A stretch of DNA of 54,140 nt from Mycoplana rhizolycopersici (GTDB taxonomy: Bacteria > Pseudomonadota > Alphaproteobacteria > Rhizobiales > Rhizobiaceae): contig NZ_JABXYK010000025.1 of the NCBI RefSeq assembly GCF_013378445.1, positions 1 through 54,140 on the forward strand, written 5' to 3'. The notes under the pieces are model-generated. The model saw only the letters and a list, made by a program, of their open reading frames with translations, was not told the DNA's origin and did no database searches. Positions 17,663-25,893 of this stretch are shown one piece after another (the stretch's first letter is position 1; every line of letters starts with the position of its first letter). Position numbers and translations under genes: made by a program.

Positions 17663-18478
17663 ATGGCGAAAGTGGTTGTTGTTACATCGGGCAAGGGAGG
17701 CGTCGGCAAGACGACGTCGAGCGCTGCCCTCGGCGCTGCGCTTGCCCAGCGCGGCGAGAAGACCGTGGTGGTCGACTTCGACGTCGGCCTGCGGAACCTG
17801 GACCTGGTGATGGGCGCCGAGCGCCGGGTCGTCTACGACATCGTGAACGTGATCCAGGGCGATGCGAAGCTGCCGCAGGCGCTCATCCGCGACAAGCGCC
17901 TGGATACGCTCTTCCTGCTGCCGGCCTCCCAGACCCGCGACAAGGACAGCCTGACAGCGGAAGGCGTCGAGCAGGTCATGAACGATCTGAAGCGGCATTT
18001 CGACTGGATCATCTGCGACAGCCCGGCTGGCATCGAGCGCGGCGCGACGCTGGCCATGCGCCACGCCGACGTCGCCGTCGTCGTCACCAACCCGGAAGTC
18101 TCCTCGGTCCGCGATTCCGACCGCATCATCGGTCTTCTGGATTCCAAGACCGAAAAGGCAGAGCTAGGCGAGCGGATGGAGAAGCATCTGCTGCTCACCC
18201 GCTACGACGCCGTGCGTGCCGAACGCGGCGACATGTTGAAGGTCGACGATGTTCTCGAGATCCTGTCCATTCCCCTGCTCGGCATCGTGCCGGAAAGCAT
18301 GGACGTGTTGAAGGCGTCCAACATCGGCGCGCCGGTCACGCTGGCGGACAGCCGCAGCGCCCCGGCACTTGCCTATCTCGACGCCGCACGCCGCCTTGCC
18401 GGCGAGACCGTCCCGATGACCATTCCCGGCGAGAAGCGCGGGCTTCTGGGCAAGATTTTCGGACGGAGGGCAGCATGA
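17663..18478 (+). CDS. minD: Septum site-determining ATPase MinD
   Basis: MinD is the membrane-cycling ATPase that carries MinC to the cell poles. The 271-residue product has the deviant Walker A motif [11 protein letters not shown] at residues 8-18, [13 protein letters not shown], the Walker B-like [10 protein letters not shown] and [14 protein letters not shown]. The C-terminal amphipathic membrane-targeting helix is present ([14 protein letters not shown]). AGGAGCGGGAAG precedes the ATG. It lies 32 bases after minC and overlaps minE by ATGA. Length and motifs are entirely normal. Confidence 0.97.
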   Translation: MAKVVVVTSGKGGVGKTTSSAALGAALAQRGEKTVVVDFDVGLRNLDLVMGAERRVVYDIVNVIQGDAKLPQALIRDKRLDTLFLLPASQTRDKDSLTAEGVEQVMNDLKRHFDWIICDSPAGIERGATLAMRHADVAVVVTNPEVSSVRDSDRIIGLLDSKTEKAELGERMEKHLLLTRYDAVRAERGDMLKVDDVLEILSIPLLGIVPESMDVLKASNIGAPVTLADSRSAPALAYLDAARRLAGETVPMTIPGEKRGLLGKIFGRRAA

Positions 18479-18738
18479 GCATTTTTAGCCTGTTCCGCAA
18501 GCAGAGCTCCGCTCCGATGGCGCGCGAACGCTTGCAGGTCCTGCTGGCGCATGAGCGTGCCTCGGTGGGCCAATCGGACCTCGTCGCCATCCTCAGGGAG
18601 GAAATCCTTGCGGTCATCGCCAAGCATGTCGAGATCGACGACGAAAAGGTCAGCGTCAAGATGGAGCGCGGCGAGCACGTCACGACGCTGGAAGTCGATA
18701 TCGAAATCCCCGTGACCGTAACGGTTCGCGCCGCCTGA
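18475..18738 (+). CDS. minE: Cell division topological specificity factor MinE
   Basis: The 87-residue MinE stimulates MinD ATP hydrolysis and so drives pole-to-pole oscillation of the Min proteins. The N-terminal anti-MinCD segment ([29 protein letters not shown]) and the C-terminal dimerisation part with the [16 protein letters not shown] pattern are present. It starts inside the minD stop (ATGA) and is the last gene of minCDE, followed by a strong terminator. Confidence 0.96.
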   Translation: MSIFSLFRKQSSAPMARERLQVLLAHERASVGQSDLVAILREEILAVIAKHVEIDDEKVSVKMERGEHVTTLEVDIEIPVTVTVRAA

Positions 18739-18790
18739 CGCCGACGACGGGGATCAGCATCCCCTAAGGACAGAAAGCATCCAATTTCAA

Positions 18791-18841
18791 GGGCAGCCAC
18801 CGCAAAGCGCTTCGAAGCGTCATGCGGTGGCTGTCCTTTTT
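18791..18841 (+). terminator. Rho-independent terminator of minCDE
   Basis: GGGCAGCCACCGCA (18791-18804) pairs with TGCGGTGGCTGTCC (18823-18836), with an inner palindrome CGCTTCGAAGCG in the loop, followed by five T residues. This is a textbook intrinsic terminator about 50 bases after minE. Confidence 0.88.
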
Positions 18842-18924
18842 CGTGTTTCCCCATCCGCTCCCGGCCACACAATCGACTGGCAATCCTCCGCACCGCGGTT
18901 TTCAAATTTCGCTGGACCGCATAA

Positions 18925-18945
18925 CTATTGATCTATATTCAATAG
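18925..18945. promoter_or_regulatory. Dyad CTATTGA-N7-TCAATAG before the shikimate-dehydrogenase-like gene
   Basis: Perfect 7-base arms with a 7-base spacer lie in the AT-rich promoter region, 3 bases before the first GAAT-N3-ATTC box. It may be a second operator or part of one composite site. Confidence 0.4.
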
Positions 18946-18947
18946 TG

Positions 18948-18958
18948 GAATGAAATTC
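18948..18958. promoter_or_regulatory. GAAT-N3-ATTC palindrome (box 1 of the island)
   Basis: GAATGAAATTC, preceded by TG, stands 23 bases before the start of the first shikimate-dehydrogenase-like gene. The same palindrome recurs at 20588-20616, 25755-25767 and 41640-41650, each upstream of a gene of the catabolic island. An IclR-family regulator encoded at 24946-25740 is the most likely binder (inference). Confidence 0.5.
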
Positions 18959-18980
18959 AAATTCGTTGGAGGAGACGGAT

Positions 18981-19766
18981 ATGGAACTCAACGGTGCATT
19001 GCGCCTGCATTTCGTGATTGGCGATCCGATCGCACAGGTGAAGTCGCCCGGCGGTGTCACCGAAATGCTGCAGGCCCGCGGTCTTAACGCCATCTGTATC
19101 CCGGGTCGCGTCGCGCCATCGGACCTTGAAACGTTCTGGTCCGGCGCCCGCACCCTTGAGAACCTCGACGGCGTCATCATCACCGTGCCGCATAAGATGG
19201 CGGCTATCGCCATGGCGGACCGGCTCTCCGAGCGCGCATCGTTTCTCGGCGCCGTGAACACGCTGCGCCGCACAGAAACCGGCTGGGAAGGCGATATGTT
19301 CGACGGCATCGGCCATGTCGCCGCCCTGCGGAAGGCAGGCTGCGTTCTGGAAGGCAAGCGGGCGCTGCTCGCTGGCGCCGGCGGCGCGGGAAGCGCGATC
19401 GCGCACGCGCTCGTGCTCGCGGGCATCTCCGAACTGGCCATCCACGAAATGGATGCCGCCCGGCGCGGCAGTCTGATCGAGCGGCTGTCCTCGCTCGGTC
19501 TCGCAAAGATCACCGCCGGCAGTGCCGATCCGAGCGGCTTCGATGTGGTGGTCAACGCCACCCCCGCCGGAATGAAGGAAGACGACCCGCTGCCCTTCGA
19601 TGCCGACAAGCTGACGTCCGACATGTTCATCGGTGAAGTGATTACCAAGCCAGCGATCTCCCCGCTCGTCGCCAGGGCGCGCGCGATCGGCTGCAACGCG
19701 ATTACCGGCACCGACATGTTCGTCGAAGTGCGCGATCTCATGGTCGATTATCTCTGCAGGACGTGA
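18981..19766 (+). CDS. Shikimate dehydrogenase-family protein (AroE-like paralogue 1)
   Basis: The 261-residue protein has the AroE fold: N-terminal substrate domain with FVIGDPIAQVKSP, the VIITVPHK strand whose Lys is catalytic, GAVNTLRR, an Asp in the DMFDGIG segment corresponding to the catalytic Asp, and the Rossmann motif LLAGAGGAGSAIAHAL (about residues 123-138). It deviates from housekeeping AroE at the substrate Ser pair and at NTDG, suggesting a catabolic paralogue. The likely reaction is NAD(P)-linked oxidation of shikimate, quinate or a related ring acid. GGAGGAGACGG precedes the ATG. It is followed after 10 bases by the TIM-barrel gene, and the two probably act in sequence. Confidence 0.82.
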   Translation: MELNGALRLHFVIGDPIAQVKSPGGVTEMLQARGLNAICIPGRVAPSDLETFWSGARTLENLDGVIITVPHKMAAIAMADRLSERASFLGAVNTLRRTETGWEGDMFDGIGHVAALRKAGCVLEGKRALLAGAGGAGSAIAHALVLAGISELAIHEMDAARRGSLIERLSSLGLAKITAGSADPSGFDVVVNATPAGMKEDDPLPFDADKLTSDMFIGEVITKPAISPLVARARAIGCNAITGTDMFVEVRDLMVDYLCRT

Positions 19767-19776
19767 GGAGCGCATC

Positions 19777-20589
19777 GTGAGCCGCAGTTTTGCTCTCGCC
19801 TTTCTTACCGTTCCCGACCTTGACCCGACCCAGGCGATCAGCGTCGCGGCCGAAACCGGCTATGACAGCGTCGGCCTTCGGCTCCTGCCGGCGGCGAACG
19901 GCGAGGGACCCTATCCGATCCTGACGGACGCCTCGGTGCTGGCCGAAGCGCGCGCCGCTCTGGCAGATACCGGCATTCGCGTCGGCGACGTGGAGATCGT
20001 CAGGTTGAAGCCTTACACGAAGGCCGAAGAATTCACAGGCTTTCTTGAATGTGCCGCCGCACTCGGTGCTGCAAACGTACTCGTTGCCGGAGACGATCCC
20101 GAACTGGCACGGTTGACGCAGACCTTTGGCGCCTTTGCGCAACTGGCCGCGCGCTACGGTCTGACCGCCGATCTCGAATTCATGCCCTGGACCGGCGTTC
20201 GCAACGCCGCAGAAGCCAAAGCGATCGTCGAGGGGGCCGGCCAGTCCAACGGCGGCGTGCTTGCAGACGCGCTGCATTGGGACCGTACCGGCGGCAAGGT
20301 CGAGGATCTGCAAAGCCTGCCTGCCAACCGAATCCACTACTTCCAACTCTGCGACGCGCCGGCCGAGTACGATCGCAGTGACGCGGGGCTGATCAGCATC
20401 GCGCGCGGGGGAAGGCTGCTGCCGGGCGAGGGCGGCATAGACCTTGCGGCCTTTGTGCGCGCCCTGCCTGCGGATGTACCGATCAGCATCGAGATCGCAT
20501 CTGCGGACCTCGTGAACCGGCTGTCGCCCCGCGACAGGGCCGCTCAGGCGCTCGCTGCCGCAAAGGCGACCATAGCGAACATTTTGTGA
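19777..20589 (+). CDS. TIM-barrel protein of the sugar isomerase/AP endonuclease 2 fold, possible 3-dehydroshikimate dehydratase
   Basis: The 270-residue product belongs to the xylose-isomerase-like TIM-barrel family. Metal-ligand positions can be seen: Glu in ADLEFMPW, Asp and His in VLADALHWDRTGG, Gln in IHYFQLCD and Glu in ISIEIAS. This E-D/H-Q-E set occurs in sugar phosphate isomerases and also in fungal/QsuB-type 3-dehydroshikimate dehydratases. Because it directly follows an AroE-like gene in an island that ends in protocatechuate metabolism, conversion of 3-dehydroshikimate to protocatechuate is an attractive but unproven role. The start is GTG with GTGAGGAG upstream. Its stop overlaps the first arm of the next operator. 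Confidence 0.7.
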   Translation: MSRSFALAFLTVPDLDPTQAISVAAETGYDSVGLRLLPAANGEGPYPILTDASVLAEARAALADTGIRVGDVEIVRLKPYTKAEEFTGFLECAAALGAANVLVAGDDPELARLTQTFGAFAQLAARYGLTADLEFMPWTGVRNAAEAKAIVEGAGQSNGGVLADALHWDRTGGKVEDLQSLPANRIHYFQLCDAPAEYDRSDAGLISIARGGRLLPGEGGIDLAAFVRALPADVPISIEIASADLVNRLSPRDRAAQALAAAKATIANIL

Positions 20590-20616
20590 ATGATATTCTG
20601 ATATTGAATATCATTC
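20588..20616. promoter_or_regulatory. Double GAAT-N3-ATTC palindrome in an 11-bp inverted repeat (box 2)
   Basis: GAATGATATTC (20588-20598) and GAATATCATTC (20606-20616) are perfect inverted copies separated by 7 bases, and each is itself a GAAT-N3-ATTC palindrome. The pair lies 131-159 bases upstream of the first flavoprotein gene. Its right end continues ATCATTCCATTTT, which also occurs at the iclR gene near 25760. Confidence 0.6.
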
Positions 20617-20746
20617 CATTTTATGCATAATGAGCGGAGGCAAGTGCGTACCTGCGTACGCAGGAGGAGATACGCGCTTCGAGTTAGCGTCGTGTCGCGA
20701 ATGCCGGCAGATCAGACAAGGCCTTGCCTCATGGGAGGAGGCGGCG

Positions 20747-22534
20747 ATGAACGCAGTCCCTAAGGCTGGATACACGGTTGAACCGATTGCAGAGAGCGAG
20801 AGCGTCAAATGCGACGTTCTCGTCGTCGGATCGGGTGCAGGCGGACTGTCCGCCGCCGTCGCCGCCGCCCATTTCGGGCTGAGCGTTATCGTCGCCGAGA
20901 AGGCCGAAACCTTCGGCGGCACGACGGCCTATTCCGGCGGCTGGCTCTGGGTGCCGAACGCCCCGCACGCGCTCGCCGCAGGGAAGGGCGAAGATCCGGA
21001 AGGGCCGAAAGCCTATCTGCGTCACGTTCTAGGAAACCGTTATGACGAAGCGATGATCGAAGGCTATCTGAGCGCCGCCCCGCGGATGCTGGACTTCTTC
21101 GAGCGCTATACGGACGTGCATTTTCTGCCGGGCAGTGGCGTGCCGGATTTTCACGGCAACGCCCCCGGCGCCGGAACAGGATGGCGATCCGTCGCCGCCG
21201 CCCCCTATGACGGCCGCAAGCTCGGCAACCTGATCCGGAGCCTGCGTCCGCCCATCCCGGAGACGACGTTTCTTGGAATGGGCATCGCATCCGGCATCGA
21301 CATGCGCATGTTTCTCACCGCCATGCGTTCGCCGGCCGCGTTTGCCTATGTCACGCGCCGCGTGCTGAGGCATGCCCGTGACCTGCTCCTCCATCGCCGC
21401 GCAATGCAGCTCGTCAATGGTAACGCACTCGTGGCGCGCCTGTTGCGTTCGGCAGCGGACAGGGGAGTGGCGCTCTGGCCGCGCTCGCCCGCGCGCGAAC
21501 TGATCCGAGACGGCAGCCGGATAACGGGAGCGATGATCGACACGCCATCAGGCTGCGTTGCCGTCACCGCGGGACGCGGCGTGGTGCTCGCCACGGGCGG
21601 GTTTCCCCATGATCCCGCTCGGCTTCATGATCTCCTGCCGCATGTCCGCGCCGGGACGCGGCATTGCTCTGCCGCGGCCGAGGCCAACACAGGCGACGGA
21701 TTACGGCTTGCGGAAAGCGCCGGCGGGCATGTGTCGGAACGGATGAGCCATGCCGCGGCCTATGCGCCGGTTTCGCTCGCCCCCCGGCGGGACGGCAGCG
21801 TCGGCCGCTTTCCGCACCTCGTCGAGCGTGGTAAGCCGGGTATCATCGCGGTGATGCCAACGGGCAGGCGTTTCGTCGACGAAGGCGGCCCCTACCACGA
21901 CTATGTCCGCGAAATGATCGCCGCCACGCCTGCCGGCGAGCCGGCGATTTCCTGGCTCATCTGCGACCATCGGTTCCTCCGCCGATACGGTCTGGGCGCC
22001 GTCAAGCCCGCGCCGGTCCCCTTCGGCCGCTGGCTGCGCAACGGCTACCTGATGAAGGGATCATCCATCGAGGCTTTGGCGAGGCTTTGCGGCATCGATC
22101 CGGCCGGCCTGTCGCGGACTGTCGCGGACTTCAACCGTCATGCGATGCAGGGAGAGGACCCGCAGTTTCATCGCGGCACGACGCCCTACCAGCGCGCCCA
22201 GGGAGATCCCGACCACCGGCCAAATCCCTGTATTGCGCCGATCGTGCGCGCACCGTTCTATGCGGTGCGGGTCGTTCCGGGAAGCCTCGGCACCTTCGCC
22301 GGCATCGAAACCGATGGCCTGGGCAGGGTTCTTGATGGGTCCGGTGTGCCGATCCCGGGGCTCTACGCGGCGGGCAATGATATGAACAGCATCATGGGTG
22401 GCAATTATCCGAGCGGAGGCATCACGCTCGGTCCTGCCATGACCTATGGATTCCTCGCCGCCGAAGCCATTGCCGGGCGCAACGCGGCGGAGACTGATAG
22501 CCACGGGAGGAATGAAAATGCCGTCGAACGCTGA
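20747..22534 (+). CDS. FAD-dependent ring desaturase, KstD/fumarate-reductase flavoprotein family (paralogue 1)
   Basis: The 595-residue flavoprotein has an N-terminal FAD-binding motif (VLVVGSGAGGLSAAVAAAH, about residues 26-44), EKAETFGGTTAYSGG, a second nucleotide strand GVVLATGGF, and the C-terminal FAD/active-site block GLYAAGNDMNSIMGGNYPSGG. The Tyr-Pro-x-x-Gly of that block corresponds to the catalytic Tyr/Gly of 3-ketosteroid delta-1-dehydrogenase. Enzymes of this group remove hydrogens next to a ring ketone. The context, with PobA and shikimate-type enzymes, favours a six-membered-ring oxo acid over a steroid. GGGAGGAGG precedes the ATG at 20747. It overlaps paralogue 2 by 17 bases. 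Confidence 0.82.
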   Translation: MNAVPKAGYTVEPIAESESVKCDVLVVGSGAGGLSAAVAAAHFGLSVIVAEKAETFGGTTAYSGGWLWVPNAPHALAAGKGEDPEGPKAYLRHVLGNRYDEAMIEGYLSAAPRMLDFFERYTDVHFLPGSGVPDFHGNAPGAGTGWRSVAAAPYDGRKLGNLIRSLRPPIPETTFLGMGIASGIDMRMFLTAMRSPAAFAYVTRRVLRHARDLLLHRRAMQLVNGNALVARLLRSAADRGVALWPRSPARELIRDGSRITGAMIDTPSGCVAVTAGRGVVLATGGFPHDPARLHDLLPHVRAGTRHCSAAAEANTGDGLRLAESAGGHVSERMSHAAAYAPVSLAPRRDGSVGRFPHLVERGKPGIIAVMPTGRRFVDEGGPYHDYVREMIAATPAGEPAISWLICDHRFLRRYGLGAVKPAPVPFGRWLRNGYLMKGSSIEALARLCGIDPAGLSRTVADFNRHAMQGEDPQFHRGTTPYQRAQGDPDHRPNPCIAPIVRAPFYAVRVVPGSLGTFAGIETDGLGRVLDGSGVPIPGLYAAGNDMNSIMGGNYPSGGITLGPAMTYGFLAAEAIAGRNAAETDSHGRNENAVER

Positions 22535-24275
22535 GCCGGAAACGATCGAGGAGGTCGACCTGCTGGTCTGCGGAGCAGGTGCAGGCGGCATGACGGCCGC
22601 GCTGGTAGCAGCTCTGGAAGGACTGAACGTCGTTCTCTGCGAAAAGACCGACCAGGTGGGGGGTACGACATCCACCTCCGGCGGCACGACGTGGGTGCCC
22701 GGAACGCATCTTTCCGAACTGGCGGGCGTACCCGACAAGGTGGAGGATGCGCGGGCGTTCCTGGAGTCCGTCGTTCCCAATCGCAGCGGAATTCGCCTTC
22801 GCGAGGCGTTTCTTGCCTCCGGCAGGCCGGCGATCGAGGAGCTCGACAGCCGGACGGACGTGAAGTTCGTCGCCGCAACCGCCCATCCGGACTATCTCGA
22901 CGGGCCGGGTTCCGCCTATGGCGGCAGGGCGCTGGCGCCGCTGATGTTCGACGGACGCCTGCTCGGGCGCGTCGACTTCGACCGGGTGCGCCCGCCACGC
23001 CCGGAATTCGTCGGCCTCGGCGGCATGATGGTCGGCCGAAACGAACTCGACGCGCTGCTTTCACCGCTGCGCTCGATCGGCAATTTTCGCAGTGCCATGA
23101 CGATCGTCGGCCGCTATCTCCTGGATCGCCTCGGCTATCGGCGGGGAACGCGGCTGCTGATGGGGAATGCTCTTGTGGCACGGCTGCTCCATAGCCTGCG
23201 CAAGGAAAAGGTACCCATCCTTTTCGAAACCGGCGTCAAGGAACTGATCGTCGAAGACGGCCGCGTCGTCGGCGCGGTCATGGAAGGTCCGTCCGGCACC
23301 CGCCGCATCCGCGCGCGCAAGGGTGTCGTCCTGGCGACCGGCGGCGTCTGCTGGAACCGGCAGATCCGTGAACGGCTCTTCCCGGAGGGCACGCGGGACT
23401 ATGCGCTCGGCCCGGTGAGCAACACCGGCGACGGGGCGGACATTGCAACCGCCATCGGCGCCGGCTTCGAGGATGGCGGCGATAGCCCGGCACTATGGAT
23501 GCCGTGCTCGTCCTACCGGCGCCCGGACGGTACGCTGGCGGTCTGGCCGCATATCATTCTCGATCGTGCCAAACCTGGCCTTCTGGCCGTTGACGCATCA
23601 GGCAAGCGCTTCGTCAACGAATCCGATTCCTATCATGACTTCGCGATGGGGCAGATCAGAAGCGGCGCCATCCCTGCGCATCTTATCTGCGACACCGCCT
23701 TCATCCGCCGCTACGGTATGGGGATGATCCTGCCGGGAGCGCGCAATCTCGGCGCGATGATCAAGGCCGGCTACGTCATCGAGGCGAAGACCCTGGCTGA
23801 GCTCGCGGCGAAAATCGGCTGCGACGCACCGTCGCTTGCAGCCACGGTCGAGGCTTATAACCGTTCGGCCGCGACGGGCACAGACGAGGCGTTCGGGCGC
23901 GGGCGTTCCGTCGTGAACCGCTTCAACGGCGATCCCGCCATAGGTCCGAACCCCTGTATGGGACCGATCGCCGCCGGGCCGTACTATGCCATGGCCGTCC
24001 GACCGTCCGATCTCGCCTCGAGCGCCGGCCTGTCCGGTGACGAATTCGGCCGGGTCCTGGACAAGGAAGGCGAGCCTATCGCCGGTCTCTATGCCTGCGG
24101 CAACGATCTCGCCTCGATCTTTCGAGGCACCTATCCCGGACCGGGCACCACCATCGGCCCGGCGATCGTCTTCGGCTGGCGTGTTGCCAAGCATGCGGCC
24201 GGCAAGCTCAAGGACATGCCGACGAACAACACCGGCGCAAGGACAGATGAAAGGAAGAACCGTGCAACGCTATGA
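22518..24275 (+). CDS. FAD-dependent ring desaturase, KstD-like family (paralogue 2)
   Basis: The 585-residue protein shares the layout of its neighbour. It has LLVCGAGAGGMTAALVAALE at residues 15-34, EKTDQVGGTTSTSGGTTWVPG, GVVLATGGVCWN and the C-terminal GLYACGNDLASIFRGTYPGPG with the catalytic-type Tyr-Pro-x-x-Gly. It is clearly diverged from paralogue 1, so the two may perform successive desaturations or act on different ring positions. Translation is coupled by a 17-base overlap. Of two nearby ATGs, 22518 is preferred because GGGAGG stands 7 bases away. A NIPSNAP gene follows with overlap. Confidence 0.82.
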   Translation: MPSNAEPETIEEVDLLVCGAGAGGMTAALVAALEGLNVVLCEKTDQVGGTTSTSGGTTWVPGTHLSELAGVPDKVEDARAFLESVVPNRSGIRLREAFLASGRPAIEELDSRTDVKFVAATAHPDYLDGPGSAYGGRALAPLMFDGRLLGRVDFDRVRPPRPEFVGLGGMMVGRNELDALLSPLRSIGNFRSAMTIVGRYLLDRLGYRRGTRLLMGNALVARLLHSLRKEKVPILFETGVKELIVEDGRVVGAVMEGPSGTRRIRARKGVVLATGGVCWNRQIRERLFPEGTRDYALGPVSNTGDGADIATAIGAGFEDGGDSPALWMPCSSYRRPDGTLAVWPHIILDRAKPGLLAVDASGKRFVNESDSYHDFAMGQIRSGAIPAHLICDTAFIRRYGMGMILPGARNLGAMIKAGYVIEAKTLAELAAKIGCDAPSLAATVEAYNRSAATGTDEAFGRGRSVVNRFNGDPAIGPNPCMGPIAAGPYYAMAVRPSDLASSAGLSGDEFGRVLDKEGEPIAGLYACGNDLASIFRGTYPGPGTTIGPAIVFGWRVAKHAAGKLKDMPTNNTGARTDERKNRATL

Positions 24276-24873
24276 AATTGCGACACTTTCGACCAGCATG
24301 GGGGCGGCCGCCAAAGCTGCGCCCGCGATCGAGGCCTTCGCAAGCGAAGGAAAGGGGTGCCTTCTCGGTATCTTTTACGCCGACATCGGCGCACTGAACC
24401 GCGTTCTGGTTTTCCGCGGGTTCGAGACCGCGGCGGATTACGATGCGGAGCGCGAGCGCACGTTGCGGGCCGCAAACCCGTTCGGCTCGGCCGAATGGCT
24501 GACCGGGCTGGAGCTTGAGGGCTATGCCCCGTTTCCCTTCCTGCCACCAGTCGAGACCGGCAGCTTCGGGCCGGCTTACGAATTTCGCACCTATGTGCTG
24601 AAGTCCGGCGGACTGGAACCGACCATCCGCGCCTGGGAGGCCGCCGTCCCGGCGCGCACCGAACTCTCGAAGCTGGCGATCTGCATGTACGGCATCGACG
24701 GCAAGCCGCGCATGACCCACATCTGGCCCTTTGCCTCCGTCAACGAGCGCGGCCAGATCCGTGCGGATTCCGTCGCCCAGGGCGTCTGGCCGCCAAAGGG
24801 CGGGCCAGACTGGCTGACGACGGACATGCGCTCGACCATTGCCTTCCCGACGGCGAACTCCCCGTTGAAATAG
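24262..24873 (+). CDS. NIPSNAP family protein (first of two)
   Basis: The 203-residue product consists of two ferredoxin-like (dimeric alpha-beta barrel) NIPSNAP units; the second begins at AYEFRTYVLKSGGLEPTIRAWEAAVPAR near residue 96. The biochemical role of bacterial NIPSNAP proteins is not settled; many are encoded beside oxygenases or dehydrogenases. It overlaps the end of flavoprotein paralogue 2 by 14 bases and so belongs to the same transcript. GTG at 24262 was chosen because AAGGAAG stands 5 bases before it; an ATG at 24247 is possible. No signal peptide is seen. Confidence 0.75.
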   Translation: MQRYEIATLSTSMGAAAKAAPAIEAFASEGKGCLLGIFYADIGALNRVLVFRGFETAADYDAERERTLRAANPFGSAEWLTGLELEGYAPFPFLPPVETGSFGPAYEFRTYVLKSGGLEPTIRAWEAAVPARTELSKLAICMYGIDGKPRMTHIWPFASVNERGQIRADSVAQGVWPPKGGPDWLTTDMRSTIAFPTANSPLK

Positions 24874-24899
24874 GTCTTTGCAATATCGTTAAGCCCGAC

Positions 24900-24932
24900 A
24901 CGGCCCGCCCCGAACAGGAGTGGGCCGTTCTT
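24900..24932. terminator. Hairpin between convergent NIPSNAP and iclR genes
   Basis: ACGGCCC (24900-24906) pairs with GGGCCGT (24922-24928), with further partial pairing inside, followed by TCTTC. It probably ends the flavoprotein operon and may act on the opposite strand too. Confidence 0.55.
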
Positions 24933-24945
24933 CGCCGGGTCCCCT

Positions 24946-25740
24946 TCAACCGTGCTTGTGCAGTCCGGGGAAATACTTGGAACCGTTGGCCGCAAGGCCG
25001 ATCTCTTCGGCAGCGGCAGAAAGATGGGGCGCAAGCTCGGCCATCCGCTCAGGCGTCATGCGAACGGCGGGCGCTGCGATCGACAGGCAACTGATAACCT
25101 GTCCGCCGCTTCGCACCGGCATTGCCATAGCAGCCATGCCAATGATGTAGCTGTCGACCGAGCGCGCATAGCCTCGCTTGCGCGTCTCGGCGAGAATGTC
25201 CAGAAGTTCCGCGATCGTACGGGGCGCGCCCGGTCCCGATGGCTTGCCGGGATTGATCAGCCCCTGGCGCGAAACCCGCTCCAGCGCCTCCTCGTCGCTC
25301 ATCGAGGCAAGCCACGCCTGCCCACCGGCGCTGCTTGCGAGATGGACCACGACGCCTTGTTCCTGGCCCGGATCGTATCGCAAGCCGCCCGTAGCCCCCT
25401 GCGCCACGGCGACCCAGATCAGATCGTCGCCATCGATCACCGAAAGGCGAATCAACTCGCCGCTCGTCTGTGCCAGCCGGTCGAGAATCGGTTGCGCCAC
25501 GTCGCCGACGCCGGTTCGCCCGAGGAAGCCGACGCCGAGCGCGGCCAGCTTCATCGTCAGCGCATAGTCTCCCTGCTCCTGAACCTGACGCACATAACCC
25601 AGTCGAATCAATTCGTTGAGAGTACGGTGAACGCCACTCGCCGGCTGGTTCACGCGCTGCGCGATGTTGGAAACGGACAACCCCGCCGGCCGCTCGGCCA
25701 GGAATTCGATGATGCTCAGGGACTTCTCAAGGATACTCAT
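24946..25740 (-). CDS. IclR-family transcriptional regulator (candidate regulator of the island)
   Basis: The 264-residue protein has an N-terminal winged helix-turn-helix (SLSIIEFLAERPAGLSVSNIAQRVNQPASGVHRTL, residues 6-40) and the C-terminal IclR effector domain with RLSVIDGDDLIWVAVAQG and SYIIGMAAMAMPV. IclR members often control aromatic and hydroaromatic catabolism. The gene converges on the flavoprotein operon. The ATG at 25740 was chosen over 25764 and 25845 because the upstream starts lie in or beyond a GAAT-N3-ATTC-like site, which is better read as an operator for autoregulation. Confidence 0.88.
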   Translation of the reverse strand: MSILEKSLSIIEFLAERPAGLSVSNIAQRVNQPASGVHRTLNELIRLGYVRQVQEQGDYALTMKLAALGVGFLGRTGVGDVAQPILDRLAQTSGELIRLSVIDGDDLIWVAVAQGATGGLRYDPGQEQGVVVHLASSAGGQAWLASMSDEEALERVSRQGLINPGKPSGPGAPRTIAELLDILAETRKRGYARSVDSYIIGMAAMAMPVRSGGQVISCLSIAAPAVRMTPERMAELAPHLSAAAEEIGLAANGSKYFPGLHKHG

Positions 25741-25754
25741 GGGCGTTCCAATCT

Positions 25755-25767
25755 GGATTATCATTCC
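25755..25767. promoter_or_regulatory. GAAT-N3-ATTC-like operator at the iclR start (box 3)
   Basis: GGATT-ATC-ATTCC differs by one base from the palindrome at boxes 1, 2 and 4 and shares the extended ATCATTCCATTTT with box 2. It ends 15 bases before the iclR start codon, the position expected for autorepression. Confidence 0.5.
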
Positions 25768-25893
25768 ATTTTTGGCGCAAGCCCTGAAGCAGTCAAGATA
25801 AATCGGCGGAGGGGCGACACTGCTTCCCGACGCAAAAGGCCGCACGCGCCATCCACGTGCGGCCGATGAAGCTCTTGAACAATGGCGCGTGGA

